Shown: positions 34,557 to 43,406 of the stretch, in pieces
Layout: each line of letters begins with the position of its first letter
Numbering within the stretch: position 1 is the stretch's first letter
Origin: Rhodobacteraceae bacterium UBA6213
GTDB taxonomy: Bacteria > Pseudomonadota > Alphaproteobacteria > Rhodobacterales > Rhodobacteraceae
Reading direction: 5' to 3'
DNA: 64,000 nucleotides
Assembly (NCBI GenBank): GCA_002421605.1
Contig: DISJ01000008.1
Location: 218,506 to 282,505 of the forward strand
The notes under the pieces: generated by a model
Told to the model about the DNA's origin: nothing
Seen by the model: only the letters and a program-made list of their open reading frames with translations
The model's database searches: none
Translations under genes and position numbers: made by a program

Positions 34557-35551
34557 CCGGCGCACCGGTGATCGTCAGCTGTGGCGAACCTGCGGGCGTC
34601 GGCCCTGAGGTTGCGGCCAAGGCGTGGCAAACCTTGCGCGCAAAATTACCGTTTGTCTGGCTGGGTGATCCTGCACATCTTCCGCCCGGCACACCGTGGC
34701 AGGCAGTGTCGCATCTTGCAGAGGCCGCTAGCGTGGCACCCCACGCCCTGCCGGTGCTGCCCCACCCCTTTCCCGCGCCCGCCACCCCCGGCCAGCCTGC
34801 GGCGGCCAACGCAGCCGAGGTGATTGCCGTGATCGCGCGCGCAGTGGCGCTGGTGCGCGCGGGCGATGCGGCAGCACTGTGCACCGCCCCCATTCACAAG
34901 GGTGCGTTGCACGATGGCGCAGGTTTTCCCTTTCCCGGCCACACGGAATACCTCGCGCATCTTGCAGGCGACGTGCCGGTTGTGATGATGCTCGCATCCG
35001 AGGCGGTATCCCCGCCCCTGCGCGTGGTGCCCGCAACCATCCACATCGCGCTTTCTGCAGTGCCCCGCGCGTTTACCCCCGATCTTTTGCGCGAAACCAT
35101 CCGGTTGACCGGCGCGGCCCTTCGCGACGATTTCGGCATTGCGGCGCCCCGCATCGCGGTGGCGGGGCTCAATCCCCACGCGGGCGAGGGCGGTGCGATG
35201 GGTGGCGAAGAAGGCGACTGGATCGCGCCATTGCTTGCCCAACTGCGCGCCGAGGGGCAGCTTGTCAGTGGCCCGCACCCGGCCGATACGCTTTTTCACC
35301 CCGTCGCACGCGCACGCTACGACGCGGTGATTTGCGCCTACCACGATCAAGCGCTGATCCCGATCAAGACGCTCGATTTCGCGGGGGGGGTGAACCTGAC
35401 GCTCGGGCTGCCGTTCGTGCGCACCTCGCCCGACCACGGCACTGCCTTTGACATCGCAGGCCAAAACCTCGCCGACCCCGCCAGCATGATCGCGGCGCTT
35501 GAAATGGCGGCCCGCCTTGGCGCCCGCCGTGCCAAACGGGCTGCCCTTTGA
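34553..35551 (+). CDS. pdxA: 4-hydroxythreonine-4-phosphate dehydrogenase PdxA
   Basis: 332 aa. Motifs: VSCGEPAGVGPEVAAKA at the N-terminus, APIHKGALHDGAGFPFPGHTEYLAHLAG (metal-binding His), GLNPHAGEGGAMGGEE and AYHDQALIPIKTLDF, all conserved in PdxA. It oxidises 4-phospho-hydroxy-threonine in the pyridoxal phosphate pathway. Start ATG 34553 overlaps the surA stop (ATGA). The surA-pdxA-rsmA order is widespread in proteobacteria. About the normal length. Confidence 0.94.
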   Translation: MTGAPVIVSCGEPAGVGPEVAAKAWQTLRAKLPFVWLGDPAHLPPGTPWQAVSHLAEAASVAPHALPVLPHPFPAPATPGQPAAANAAEVIAVIARAVALVRAGDAAALCTAPIHKGALHDGAGFPFPGHTEYLAHLAGDVPVVMMLASEAVSPPLRVVPATIHIALSAVPRAFTPDLLRETIRLTGAALRDDFGIAAPRIAVAGLNPHAGEGGAMGGEEGDWIAPLLAQLRAEGQLVSGPHPADTLFHPVARARYDAVICAYHDQALIPIKTLDFAGGVNLTLGLPFVRTSPDHGTAFDIAGQNLADPASMIAALEMAARLGARRAKRAAL

Positions 35552-35579
35552 TGCGTCTTCCTTGCCAAAGGCAGGCGCG

Positions 35580-36419
35580 ATGAGCGCAATCGACACCCTG
35601 CCCCCACTGCGCGAAGTGATCGAGCGGCATGGGCTGGCCGCCAAAAAGTCGCTTGGGCAAAACTTTATCCTTGATCTTAACCTTACCGCGCGGATTGCGC
35701 GGCTGGCGGGCGATCTTGCGGCTTGTGACGTGCTGGAAATTGGCCCCGGCCCCGGCGGGCTGACGCGCGCGCTTCTGGCCTCGGGCGCGCGCCACGTTCT
35801 GGCGGTGGAAAAAGACCCCCGCTGCTTGCCCGCACTGGCCGAGATTGCCGCAGCGTACCCCGGCAGGCTCGAGGTGCGCGAGGGCGATGCGTTGGCCAAC
35901 GATGCAATGGCCGGGCTGGCGCCGCCGATCCAGGTGGTAGCGAACCTGCCCTACAACGTTGGCACCGAGCTTTTGGTACGCTGGTTGACCCCGCCCACAT
36001 GGCCACCGCGCTGGCAAAGCCTGACACTGATGTTCCAGCGCGAAGTGGCCGAACGGATCGTGGCGCGGCCGGGAACCGAGGCCTATGGCCGCCTGGCACT
36101 TTTGGCGCAGTGGCGGTGCGATGCGCAGATTTTGCTTACGCTGCCGCCCGAAGCTTTCACGCCGCCGCCCAAGGTGCATTCCGCCGTGGTGCATCTGGTG
36201 GCCTTGCCCGCGCCGCGTTACCCCGCGGACCCGGTGGTTCTGAACCGCGTCGTTGCAGCGGCCTTCAACCAACGCCGCAAGATGCTACGTTCGGCGCTGC
36301 GTGGCCTCGCGCCCGACATCGAGGCGCGGTTGATCGAAGCGGGAATTGCCCCCACCGCCCGTGCCGAAGAAATTGGGCTCGAAAAGTTCTGTGCGTTGGC
36401 GCGGTTGCTCGCGCCCTAA
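35580..36419 (+). CDS. rsmA: 16S rRNA (adenine1518/1519-N6,N6)-dimethyltransferase
   Basis: 279 aa. Diagnostic motifs: KKSLGQNFILD, VLEIGPGPGGLTRALL (SAM motif I), VEKDPRC, VVANLPYNVGTELLVRWL (the NLPYN catalytic motif), and MFQREVAERI. It dimethylates two adjacent adenines in helix 45 of 16S rRNA in a late ribosome assembly check. Last gene of the lpt-surA-pdxA unit, starting 28 bases after the pdxA stop. Confidence 0.95.
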   Translation: MSAIDTLPPLREVIERHGLAAKKSLGQNFILDLNLTARIARLAGDLAACDVLEIGPGPGGLTRALLASGARHVLAVEKDPRCLPALAEIAAAYPGRLEVREGDALANDAMAGLAPPIQVVANLPYNVGTELLVRWLTPPTWPPRWQSLTLMFQREVAERIVARPGTEAYGRLALLAQWRCDAQILLTLPPEAFTPPPKVHSAVVHLVALPAPRYPADPVVLNRVVAAAFNQRRKMLRSALRGLAPDIEARLIEAGIAPTARAEEIGLEKFCALARLLAP

Positions 36420-36450
36420 GCCGCCCAAAACGGGCGCTCGTGCTAGCCTG

Positions 36451-37287
36451 TTATTGCGAAGATTCGCCCGTGTCGGGGGTAACCGGCGCGGCATCTGCCT
36501 CTGCCGGAACAGGTTTCGGGCGTGGCTTGCGCGGCCCACGACTGCGCGGCGCAGCCGCCGGGGTCGCCGGGGCCGCCGGGGCCTGGGGCTCGCCACCCTG
36601 CACGGCATTTTCACTGCTCGGCTGTGCTGCCGGCTCGTGTGTAGGCTTGCGCTCGGGGCGTTCGACACGTTCGGTGCGCTCAGTCCGTTCGCCACGGTCA
36701 GTGCGCTCGGCACGCTCGCCACGGTCAGTGCGTTCGCCACGATCCGTGCGCTCGCCCCGGTCTGAGGTGCGCTCGTTGCGCGCCGGGCGTTCGCTGCGCT
36801 CGGGGCGCGACCCGCGCGCTTCGGGCGTTTCTACCAAGCCCGAACCGGCGTCGGTCGGGTCGTACACGGCCGGCAGATCGGGCTGATCACCGGTATCAGA
36901 CCCGGCATCGGTGCGATCACGGGGCTGGCCATAGGTGGGCGCGTTGCCATTGCCATTGCCGTTATTGTTGCCGTTGCCGCCATAGCTGCCTTGGCCCTGT
37001 TGGCCTTGCTGGCTTTGCCGCTGTTCTTGCTCGCGCATCATTTCACGCTGCGCTTCGCCCAGCAGGCGTGTGTAATGTTCGGCGTGCTGCAGAAAGCTCT
37101 GCTCGGCGACGCGGTCGTTCGACAGCTGTGCATCGCGCGCAAGCATCAGATACTTGTCGATAATCTGCTGTGGAGTACCACGCACCTTGCCCTCAGGGCC
37201 GGAGCTATCGAATACTCGGTTAATAACGTTGCCGACTGTGCGCTGGCGGTTCGACTTGGAACGCGACCGGGATTTTGATGATCTCAT
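36451..37287 (-). CDS. DUF4167 protein with Arg/Glu-repeat region
   Basis: 278 aa. Residues ~14-85 hold the DUF4167 domain: RQRTVGNVINRVFDSSGPEGKVRGTPQQIIDKYLMLARDAQLSNDRVAEQSFLQHAEHY by its landmarks RGTPQQI, ARDA and HAEHYTR. It is followed by a Gln/Gly/Asn tract (~90-118), a degenerate RGERTD-type repeat (~172-213) and an Ala/Pro/Lys-rich tail. No signal peptide or membrane helix. The domain is widespread in alphaproteobacteria and has unknown function; the basic N-terminus and charged repeats suggest RNA or DNA binding (inference). Faces rsmA in a convergent manner. Confidence 0.85.
   Translation of the reverse strand: MRSSKSRSRSKSNRQRTVGNVINRVFDSSGPEGKVRGTPQQIIDKYLMLARDAQLSNDRVAEQSFLQHAEHYTRLLGEAQREMMREQEQRQSQQGQQGQGSYGGNGNNNGNGNGNAPTYGQPRDRTDAGSDTGDQPDLPAVYDPTDAGSGLVETPEARGSRPERSERPARNERTSDRGERTDRGERTDRGERAERTDRGERTERTERVERPERKPTHEPAAQPSSENAVQGGEPQAPAAPATPAAAPRSRGPRKPRPKPVPAEADAAPVTPDTGESSQ
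36649..36813 (-). repeat. Tandem coding repeat, RGERTDRGER-type units
   Basis: In the DUF4167 gene, about 55 residues consist of loosely repeated RGERTD/RGERAE/RTERTERVER hexamers. The DNA copies (GAACGC/GAGCGC with GGTGGC-like spacers) are imperfect, so the repeat is partly degenerate. Such runs expand and contract by slippage; length may vary between strains. Confidence 0.6.
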
Positions 37288-37520
37288 GAGCCTACGTGTT
37301 TTGATGCCCTGAAGGCCGGAGCCTTTGCCGGTTCAGCACTGGCGCATTGCGGCGCCGACTGTGGTGAACCTGACGTGGAAAGCTGACCTTGCCCGGGCAA
37401 GCTTTGCTTTGCCCGACGCTTTTGACTAATCATGCATGCGCCGGGCTGACAAGCGCAAATTGCCGAAAAAACCGCATAAAAGCGCCATTCCGCCGTATGT
37501 GGTACCCAAAAACACATGAA
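37288..37520. other. Region upstream of the DUF4167 gene, hairpin inside
   Basis: 233 bases between prmC and the DUF4167 gene, both minus. A hairpin with arms CGGGCAA / TTGCCCG at 37394-37415 and a T run only on the plus side is present. No ORF of note. It should contain the DUF4167 promoter. Confidence 0.4.
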
Positions 37521-38372
37521 TCATGCGTCACGCCACACCGAAACGACCCTGTCGCGCCCGTCAAGATCGGCCAGCACCGTGGCGCAGGGTAGGCCGTGGG
37601 TGTCGAGCAGTGCGATCACCGCAGCGCCCTGCATCGGGCCGATTTCGAGCAGCAACCTGCCCGATGGGGCAAGCCGCTCGCGCGCGCCAGCCGCAATTGC
37701 GCGATACGCGGCAAGCCCGTCACCGCCTGGGGTAAGCGCCAGTGCGGGTTCCCAATCACGGACCTCTGGGGCGAGGCCCGGCATTTCCGCCGCCGCGATA
37801 TAGGGCGGGTTTGAGACGATCAGATCAAATTGCCCATGGACCCCTTCAAACCAGTCGCCAAGGCGCAACTTGGCGCGCGCACCAAGGCCAAGTGCTACAG
37901 CATTTTCGCGCGCTACTGCCAGCGCGTCGGCCGATGCGTCGATGCCAAGACCGCGTGCCGCGGGCTGCTCGGCCAGAAGCGACAGCAGGATGCAGCCGGT
38001 GCCAGTGCCAAGATCGAGCACGCGCACGAATGGCCGGGTCAGCGCGGCAGCCACCAGTGTTTCAGTTTCTGGGCGCGGGTCGAGCGTGGCCCGCGTTACG
38101 CGAAAGTCACGGCCCCAGAACTGGCGAAATCCCAGTATCTGCGCCACCGGCTGGCGGTGCAACCGCGCGACCAGTGCCGCCTCAAAGGCCGCAACCTCGG
38201 TGGCGCTCAGCAACCGCGGCGCTTCGAGCGTCAGGCGATCGGGGGCAAGCTGCATCGCATGGGCAAGCAGGCGGCGGGCATCAGCGGCGGGCGCCTCGAT
38301 CCCTGCAGCGGCAAGGCGCTGAGCCGCCAGCCGGAGCGCCTCGGTGCCAGTGCGGAGGGCAGGATTGGTCAT
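37521..38372 (-). CDS. prmC: Release factor N5-glutamine methyltransferase PrmC
   Basis: 283 aa. Catalytic motif NPPY in VSNPPYIAAAEMP, SAM motif I VLDLGTGTGCILLSLL, and the N-terminal helical domain ending in QFWGRDFRVTRATLDPRPETE are all PrmC features. It methylates the Gln in the GGQ loop of RF1, encoded immediately upstream; prfA and prmC overlap by four bases (ATGA). Of normal length. Confidence 0.95.
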   Translation of the reverse strand: MTNPALRTGTEALRLAAQRLAAAGIEAPAADARRLLAHAMQLAPDRLTLEAPRLLSATEVAAFEAALVARLHRQPVAQILGFRQFWGRDFRVTRATLDPRPETETLVAAALTRPFVRVLDLGTGTGCILLSLLAEQPAARGLGIDASADALAVARENAVALGLGARAKLRLGDWFEGVHGQFDLIVSNPPYIAAAEMPGLAPEVRDWEPALALTPGGDGLAAYRAIAAGARERLAPSGRLLLEIGPMQGAAVIALLDTHGLPCATVLADLDGRDRVVSVWRDA

Positions 38373-39424
38373 GTTTCCAGCGCGGCAAGCTTGCTGGCCT
38401 GATCATGCGCCACCAGTGCATCAATCACTTCGCCCAAATCGCCCGCCATGATCTGCGCCAGCGAATACAGTGTCAGGTTGATGCGATGATCGGTCATGCG
38501 GCCTTGTGGGAAGTTATAGGTGCGGATCCGTTCTGAGCGATCGCCACTGCCAACCTGCGCCTTGCGGTCGGCCGCGCGGCTGGCATCGGCGCGGGCGCGT
38601 TCAAGGTCAAAAAGCCGCGCTCGCAGCACCGCCATCGCGTTGGCGCGGTTCTGATGTTGGCTTTTCTCGGACGAGGTCACCACGGTGCCGGTGGGCAGGT
38701 GTGTGATGCGCACCGCCGAATCGGTGGTGTTGACGTGCTGGCCACCGGCGCCGCTGGCGCGCATGGTGTCGATGCGCAGATCGCTGGCAGGAATATCGAT
38801 ATCAACCTCTTCGGCTTCGGGCAGCACCGCGACCGTGGCGGCCGAGGTATGGATGCGCCCGCTCCCCTCGGTTTCAGGCACCCGCTGCACGCGGTGCACG
38901 CCGCTTTCATATTTCAGGCGCGCGAATACGCCCTCACCCTCGATCCGCGCCACCGCCTCTTTGATGCCGCCAAGATCGGAGGCGGCGTATTCGAGCGTTT
39001 GAAAGCGCCAGCCCTGCGCCTCGGCGTGGCGCTGATACATGCGCCAGAGATCGGCGGCAAAAAGCGCAGCCTCTTCGCCGCCGGTTCCGGGGCGAATTTC
39101 AAGAATTGCGGGGCGGGCATCGGCGGCGTCGCGCGGCAGAAGCGCAAGGCGAAGGCGCTGTTCACGCTCGGGCAGCTCGGCCTTGAGGTGTTGCAGTTCC
39201 TCTTCGGCAAGGGCGCGGAACTCTGGCTCAGCGAGCATGGCCTCGGCTGCGGTCATCTCGGCGCGGGCATGTCGCCAGGCGAGAATTTCGGACACGACGG
39301 GTTTTAGCTCGGTGTATTCGCGGCTGAGGCGCGCGATTTCGGCGGGTGGCGCACCCGCCGCCAGCTGCGCTTCGAGAAACTCGAAGTGACGGGCGATCTG
39401 GTCGAGTTTTTCCTCTGGAAGCAT
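38369..39424 (-). CDS. prfA: Peptide chain release factor 1
   Basis: 351 aa. GGQ motif in SGAGGQHVNTTDSAVRI, and the stop-codon-reading region VQRVPETEGSGRIHTSAATVAVLPE, where the PxT tripeptide is PET (PAT in E. coli), common in alphaproteobacteria. The N-terminal helical domain starts at MLPEEKLDQIARHFEFLEAQL. Terminates translation at UAG and UAA. ATG 39424 has only a weak ribosome binding site. A repeat element (39469-39520) lies in its upstream region. Confidence 0.96.
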   Translation of the reverse strand: MLPEEKLDQIARHFEFLEAQLAAGAPPAEIARLSREYTELKPVVSEILAWRHARAEMTAAEAMLAEPEFRALAEEELQHLKAELPEREQRLRLALLPRDAADARPAILEIRPGTGGEEAALFAADLWRMYQRHAEAQGWRFQTLEYAASDLGGIKEAVARIEGEGVFARLKYESGVHRVQRVPETEGSGRIHTSAATVAVLPEAEEVDIDIPASDLRIDTMRASGAGGQHVNTTDSAVRITHLPTGTVVTSSEKSQHQNRANAMAVLRARLFDLERARADASRAADRKAQVGSGDRSERIRTYNFPQGRMTDHRINLTLYSLAQIMAGDLGEVIDALVAHDQASKLAALET

Positions 39425-39468
39425 GGGCTGGGTGTCGCCTGAAGCGGAGCGCGGGTCAAGGGGCGCGC

Positions 39469-39520
39469 GCGGGGGTTTTGCACCCCCGCACCCCCGCAGG
39501 ATATTTTGACTGAAGCATTT
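39469..39520. repeat. GC-rich palindrome followed by GGATATTTT...CTGAAGCA repeat
   Basis: CGGGGGTTTTGCACCCCCG hairpin, then CACCCCCGCAGGATATTTTGACTGAAGCATTT. The second half shares the core GGATATTT...CTGAAGCA with the terminator element at 26681-26732. It lies between the divergent prfA and M20 dipeptidase genes, so its role here is not that of a terminator for a flanking gene. Confidence 0.55.
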
Positions 39521-39585
39521 GGGCGGGTGCTGGACACCGCCGGGGCGGGTGCTAGGGTCGGCACGCCGTTTAAAGGAGCCTTGCG

Positions 39586-40959
39586 ATGAGCCTAGAATCT
39601 GTCTTGCGCCGGATCGACGACACTTTGCCAGAGGCGGTGGAGCGCTTGCTGGCGCTGTTGCGCATTCCCTCGATTTCGACCGACCCGGCGTTCAAGCCAA
39701 AGTGTGCCGAGGCCGCCGACTGGTTGGTGGCGGAATTGCAAAGCCTTGGCTTTGAGGCGGCGGCGCGAGCGACACCCGGGCACCCGATGGTGGTGGCGCG
39801 TGCGCGCGGGCCGGGGCGGCACATTCTGTTTTACGGCCATTACGATGTGCAGCCGGTTGACCCGCTATCACTTTGGGCGCGCGATCCGTTCGACCCTGAG
39901 GTGCAGGATACGCCCGCAGGCAAGGTAATCCGAGGACGCGGGGCGAGCGATGACAAGGGCCAGTTGATGACCTTTATCGAAGCGTGCCGCGCGTGGAAGG
40001 CCGAGAATGGAACGCTGCCTGGCAATCTGACGATTTTTCTGGAGGGCGAGGAAGAAAGTGGTTCACCCTCGCTGGTGCCATTCATGCAGGAAAACGCCGA
40101 GGAGCTGCGCGCGGAACTGGCGTTGATTTGCGATACGGGCCTGTTTGCCGATCGCCAGCCGGCGATCACCACCATGCTGCGCGGTATTCTGGGCGAAGAG
40201 GTGACGATCACCGGGCCGAACAAGGACCTGCATTCAGGTGCATATGGCGGTGCCGCCGCGAACCCTGCGCGCATACTGGCTCGCATCATCGCAGGCTTGC
40301 ACGACGAGAGCGGGCGCATCACCCTGCCCGGTTTTTACGACGATGTGGACGAATTGCCCGACGCGGTGCGCGCGCAGTGGCAGGCGCTGGCGTTTGATCA
40401 TGCGGCTTTCTTGGGTGAAGTTGGGCTGAGTGTGCCTGCTGGCGAAGTCGGGCGCACGCCGCTTGAGATGCTTTGGTCGCGGCCCACCTGCGAAGTAAAC
40501 GGGATCTGGTCGGGCTACACCGGCGACGGGTTCAAGACGGTTCTGCCCTCCAAAGCGCATGCCAAGATCAGCTTCAGGCTGGTCAGCCGCCAAGACCCGT
40601 TGAAGATTCGCGAGACGTTCCGCGATTATGTGCGCAGCCAGTTGCCGCCCGATTGCACGGCCGAGTTTGAGGGGCATGGCGCTTCGCCCGCAAGTGCGAT
40701 GCCGATTACCGACCCCGCGTTCGAAGCGGCGCGCACCGCACTTTCGCAGGAATGGCAGATGCCCGCGGCCTTTATTGGCTGCGGCGGATCCATTCCGATC
40801 GCGGGCTATTTCAAAAGCGTGCTGGGGATGGATGCGATGCTGATCGGTTTTGGCAAAGACAGCGACCAGATCCATTCGCCGAACGAAAAATACGATCTGG
40901 AAAGCTTTCACAAAGGCATCCGCTCTTGGGCGCGGGTGCTGGCGCGGATCACCGGGTAA
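39586..40959 (+). CDS. M20 family dipeptidase
   Basis: 457 aa. Metal site motifs FYGHYDVQPVDPLSLW, GRGASDDKGQLMTFIEA and EGEEESGSPSL are those of the M20A/carnosinase-like dipeptidases; DLHSGAYGGAAANPA follows in the dimerisation domain, and a final HSPNEKYDLESFHKGI holds the last metal His. Two Zn2+ would hydrolyse dipeptides or similar small peptides in the cytoplasm. Substrate not determinable. AAAGGAG precedes the start. The gene is followed by a symmetric hairpin. Confidence 0.9.
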   Translation: MSLESVLRRIDDTLPEAVERLLALLRIPSISTDPAFKPKCAEAADWLVAELQSLGFEAAARATPGHPMVVARARGPGRHILFYGHYDVQPVDPLSLWARDPFDPEVQDTPAGKVIRGRGASDDKGQLMTFIEACRAWKAENGTLPGNLTIFLEGEEESGSPSLVPFMQENAEELRAELALICDTGLFADRQPAITTMLRGILGEEVTITGPNKDLHSGAYGGAAANPARILARIIAGLHDESGRITLPGFYDDVDELPDAVRAQWQALAFDHAAFLGEVGLSVPAGEVGRTPLEMLWSRPTCEVNGIWSGYTGDGFKTVLPSKAHAKISFRLVSRQDPLKIRETFRDYVRSQLPPDCTAEFEGHGASPASAMPITDPAFEAARTALSQEWQMPAAFIGCGGSIPIAGYFKSVLGMDAMLIGFGKDSDQIHSPNEKYDLESFHKGIRSWARVLARITG

Positions 40960-40965
40960 GGTAGC

Positions 40966-40993
40966 GCCCGACCCCGCGCTGCGGGGTCTGGGC
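40966..40993. terminator. Hairpin terminator between dipeptidase and cyclophilin genes
   Basis: GCCC-g-ACCCCGC-gct-GCGGGGT-ct-GGGC: 11 paired bases with a small bulge, between two convergent genes and starting a few bases after the dipeptidase stop. Only CTTT follows on the plus strand. Confidence 0.65.
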
Positions 40994-40998
40994 TGGCT

Positions 40999-41580
40999 TT
41001 AGCGAACCGTGGCGGTTGCGATATAATCGGGGTTTTCGACGAGACCGTTCTGGCGCGTGCTGCCTTTGCGGATCGCGTCAACCACCTCCATACCCACGAT
41101 CACCCGACCGATAACCGTGTAGCCGCCATCGAGATGCGGCGCCGGGGCGAACATGATGAAGAACTGGCTGTTGGACGAATTGGGGCTGCCCGAATTGGCC
41201 ATGCCGACGATACCGCGCACGAAGGGTTCGGCCGAAAACTCGTCCGCCAGATTGGCGCGACTTGATCCGCCCATACCTGCGAGCGAAATATCGCCGCCTT
41301 TTTTGCCAAACTGCACATCGCCCGTTTGCGCCATGAAACCGTCGATGACGCGGTGGAAAACGATGCCGTCATAGGCACCTTCGCGCGCCAGAGCCACAAC
41401 TTGTTCGACAGCGCGGGGCGCGATCTCGGGCAGAAGGTCGATGACGATGCGGCCACTGGCCTGACCCGCGACATCGAGGATGAGGTTGGGGCCCGGGCCG
41501 TCGGTCACGTCCTGCGCCGAGGCCGCGCCTGCAAAGGCAAGCCCGAAGCCGAGCACAGCGGCGAGAAGTTTATTTGACAT
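40999..41580 (-). CDS. Periplasmic cyclophilin-type peptidyl-prolyl isomerase
   Basis: 193 aa with a signal peptide (residues 1-22, ending GAASAQ). The cyclophilin core has FHRVIDGFMAQTGD, FVRGIVGMANSGSPNSSNSQFFIMF and the closing GRVIVGMEVVD. FMAQTGD and SQFFI are active-site stretches. It assists prolyl isomerisation of exported proteins. Its start lies 11 bases inside the end of the preceding cyclophilin gene, so translation is coupled; the pair is a duplication of one family with different cell location. Confidence 0.92.
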   Translation of the reverse strand: MSNKLLAAVLGFGLAFAGAASAQDVTDGPGPNLILDVAGQASGRIVIDLLPEIAPRAVEQVVALAREGAYDGIVFHRVIDGFMAQTGDVQFGKKGGDISLAGMGGSSRANLADEFSAEPFVRGIVGMANSGSPNSSNSQFFIMFAPAPHLDGGYTVIGRVIVGMEVVDAIRKGSTRQNGLVENPDYIATATVR

Positions 41581-42079
41581 CGGCCGCCACCTTTACCGAA
41601 ATCATGCGGTCCGGGTTCGCCGGCGGTTCGCCGCGGGCGATCTTGTCCACATGTTCCATGCCCGAAATCACCTGACCGTAAACGGTGTATTGACCGTTCA
41701 GGAAGCTGTTGTCGGAGAAGTTGATGAAGAACTGACTGTTGGCCGAGTTGGGGCTGGACGAGCGCGCCGCGCCGATCGAGCCGCGCGCGTGCGGCAGTTT
41801 CGAGAATTCGGCCGGCAGGTCGGGCAGATCGGAGCCGCCCGTGCCGGAGCGGCGGGGGTTGTAGTTCTTTTCCATGTTGGCGTGTTCGACATCGCCAGTC
41901 TGGGCCATGAAGCCTTCGATCACACGGTGGAAGGCCACGTTGTCATAAGCACCGGCTCGGGCGAGCGTTTTCATCCGCTCGACATGCTTGGGCGCCACAT
42001 TGGGCAGAAGCTCGACCACCACCGGGCCATTTGTGAGCGTGATGATGATGGTGTTTTCGGGATCTTTGATCTCGGACAT
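41570..42079 (-). CDS. Cytoplasmic cyclophilin-type peptidyl-prolyl isomerase
   Basis: 169 aa without signal peptide (MSEIKDPENTIIITLTNGPVVVELLP). Active-site stretches FHRVIEGFMAQTGD, GSIGAARSSSPNSANSQFFINF and GQVISGMEHVD. The family is certain; role in protein folding is general. It is first in the cyclophilin pair and divergent from pgk. Confidence 0.93.
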   Translation of the reverse strand: MSEIKDPENTIIITLTNGPVVVELLPNVAPKHVERMKTLARAGAYDNVAFHRVIEGFMAQTGDVEHANMEKNYNPRRSGTGGSDLPDLPAEFSKLPHARGSIGAARSSSPNSANSQFFINFSDNSFLNGQYTVYGQVISGMEHVDKIARGEPPANPDRMISVKVAADVK

Positions 42080-42215
42080 GCGATACTCCTTGGCGTTCGC
42101 ATTGATTTAAGCATGGGCGAGCGCGGTGAAAAGGGCAAAGCGCCGCATGGTGTTGACGAATGCGTGCGCGGCGGCGCAAGTTCGCGCGCAACGAGAAGCT
42201 TCGCAAGAGGGCGCA

Positions 42216-43406
42216 ATGGGCTGGAAAACGCTGGACGAGATCGAAATGCGCGGGCGCGTTGTGCTGGTGCGCGTAGATATCAATGTGCCGATGGAGGCAG
42301 GGCGCGTGACGGATGCGACCCGGATCGAAAAGATCGTGCCGACCATCAAGGATATTCTGGCAAAAGGTGGCAAGCCTGTTTTACTGGCGCATTTCGGGCG
42401 CCCCAAGGGGCAGGTCGTGCCGGAAATGAGCCTTGCGCCGCTGGTGCCAGAACTTGCCCGCGCGTTGGGCGTGCCGGTGAAATTTGCCGATGACTGCATC
42501 GGCGCCCCGGCCAAGCGCGCGGTGCAGGCGCTGGAGCCCGGCGAAGTGTTGCTGTTGGAAAACACCCGCTTTCATGCGGGTGAAGAAAAGAACGACCCGA
42601 TGATGGCGGCCTCGATGGCGGCGCTTGGCGAGGTTTATGTGAACGACGCCTTTTCAGCGGCGCACCGCGCACACGCCTCTACCGAAGGGATCGCGCATAT
42701 TCTGCCCTCAGCCGCGGGCCGGTTGATGCAGGGCGAACTGAAAGCGCTCGAAGCGGCGCTGACCTCGCCGCAGCGGCCTTTGGTGGCGGTGGTGGGTGGC
42801 GCCAAGGTTTCAACCAAGCTTGAGCTTCTGGGTAATCTGGTGGCCCGAGTCGATCATCTGGTGATCGGCGGGGGCATGGCTAATACGTTTCTCGTAGCGC
42901 AAGGCGTCGTGGTGGGCCGCTCGCTGGCCGAGCGTGACATGGCCGAGACCGCCCGCGCGATCATTGCGCAAGCGGCCGACAAGGGTTGTGCGATTCATCT
43001 GCCAATCGATGTGGTCGTGGCGCAGGAACTGGCCGAAGGCGTCGAAAGCGAGGTCGTGCCGGTTGGCGACTGCCCAGCGGACGCGATGATTCTTGATGCC
43101 GGGCCAAATACCGTCGCCGAGATTGAACGCACCTTCGAGGCCTGCCGCACGCTGATCTGGAACGGCCCGCTCGGCGCGTTTGAAATTACGCCGTTCGATG
43201 CCGCAACCACGGCGGCGGCGCAAAAGGCAGCTGAGTTGACGAGCGCTGGCAAGCTCGTCTCGGTTGCAGGCGGGGGCGATACCGTGGCGGCGTTGCACAA
43301 GGCGGGTGTTGCGGACGATTTCAGCTTTGTCTCGACCGCGGGTGGGGCATTTCTGGAATGGATGGAAGGCAAAGAGCTGCCCGGCGTGGCGGCGCTAATG
43401 CGGTGA
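42216..43406 (+). CDS. pgk: Phosphoglycerate kinase
   Basis: 396 aa from ATG 42216 (AAGAGG upstream). Motifs: VLVRVDINVPMEAGRV (the N-terminal signature), LLENTRFHAGEEKND, VVGGAKVSTKLELLGNL, and the GGGDT nucleotide-binding turn in SVAGGGDTVAAL. It transfers phosphate between 1,3-bisphosphoglycerate and ADP. It overlaps the GNAT gene by four bases (GTGA). Other glycolytic enzyme nearby is the class I aldolase. Confidence 0.96.
   Translation: MGWKTLDEIEMRGRVVLVRVDINVPMEAGRVTDATRIEKIVPTIKDILAKGGKPVLLAHFGRPKGQVVPEMSLAPLVPELARALGVPVKFADDCIGAPAKRAVQALEPGEVLLLENTRFHAGEEKNDPMMAASMAALGEVYVNDAFSAAHRAHASTEGIAHILPSAAGRLMQGELKALEAALTSPQRPLVAVVGGAKVSTKLELLGNLVARVDHLVIGGGMANTFLVAQGVVVGRSLAERDMAETARAIIAQAADKGCAIHLPIDVVVAQELAEGVESEVVPVGDCPADAMILDAGPNTVAEIERTFEACRTLIWNGPLGAFEITPFDAATTAAAQKAAELTSAGKLVSVAGGGDTVAALHKAGVADDFSFVSTAGGAFLEWMEGKELPGVAALMR

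Noticed and set aside
36649..36813. CRISPR-like repeats
   Set aside because: The repeats are short, degenerate, without spacers and lie in frame in the DUF4167 gene.
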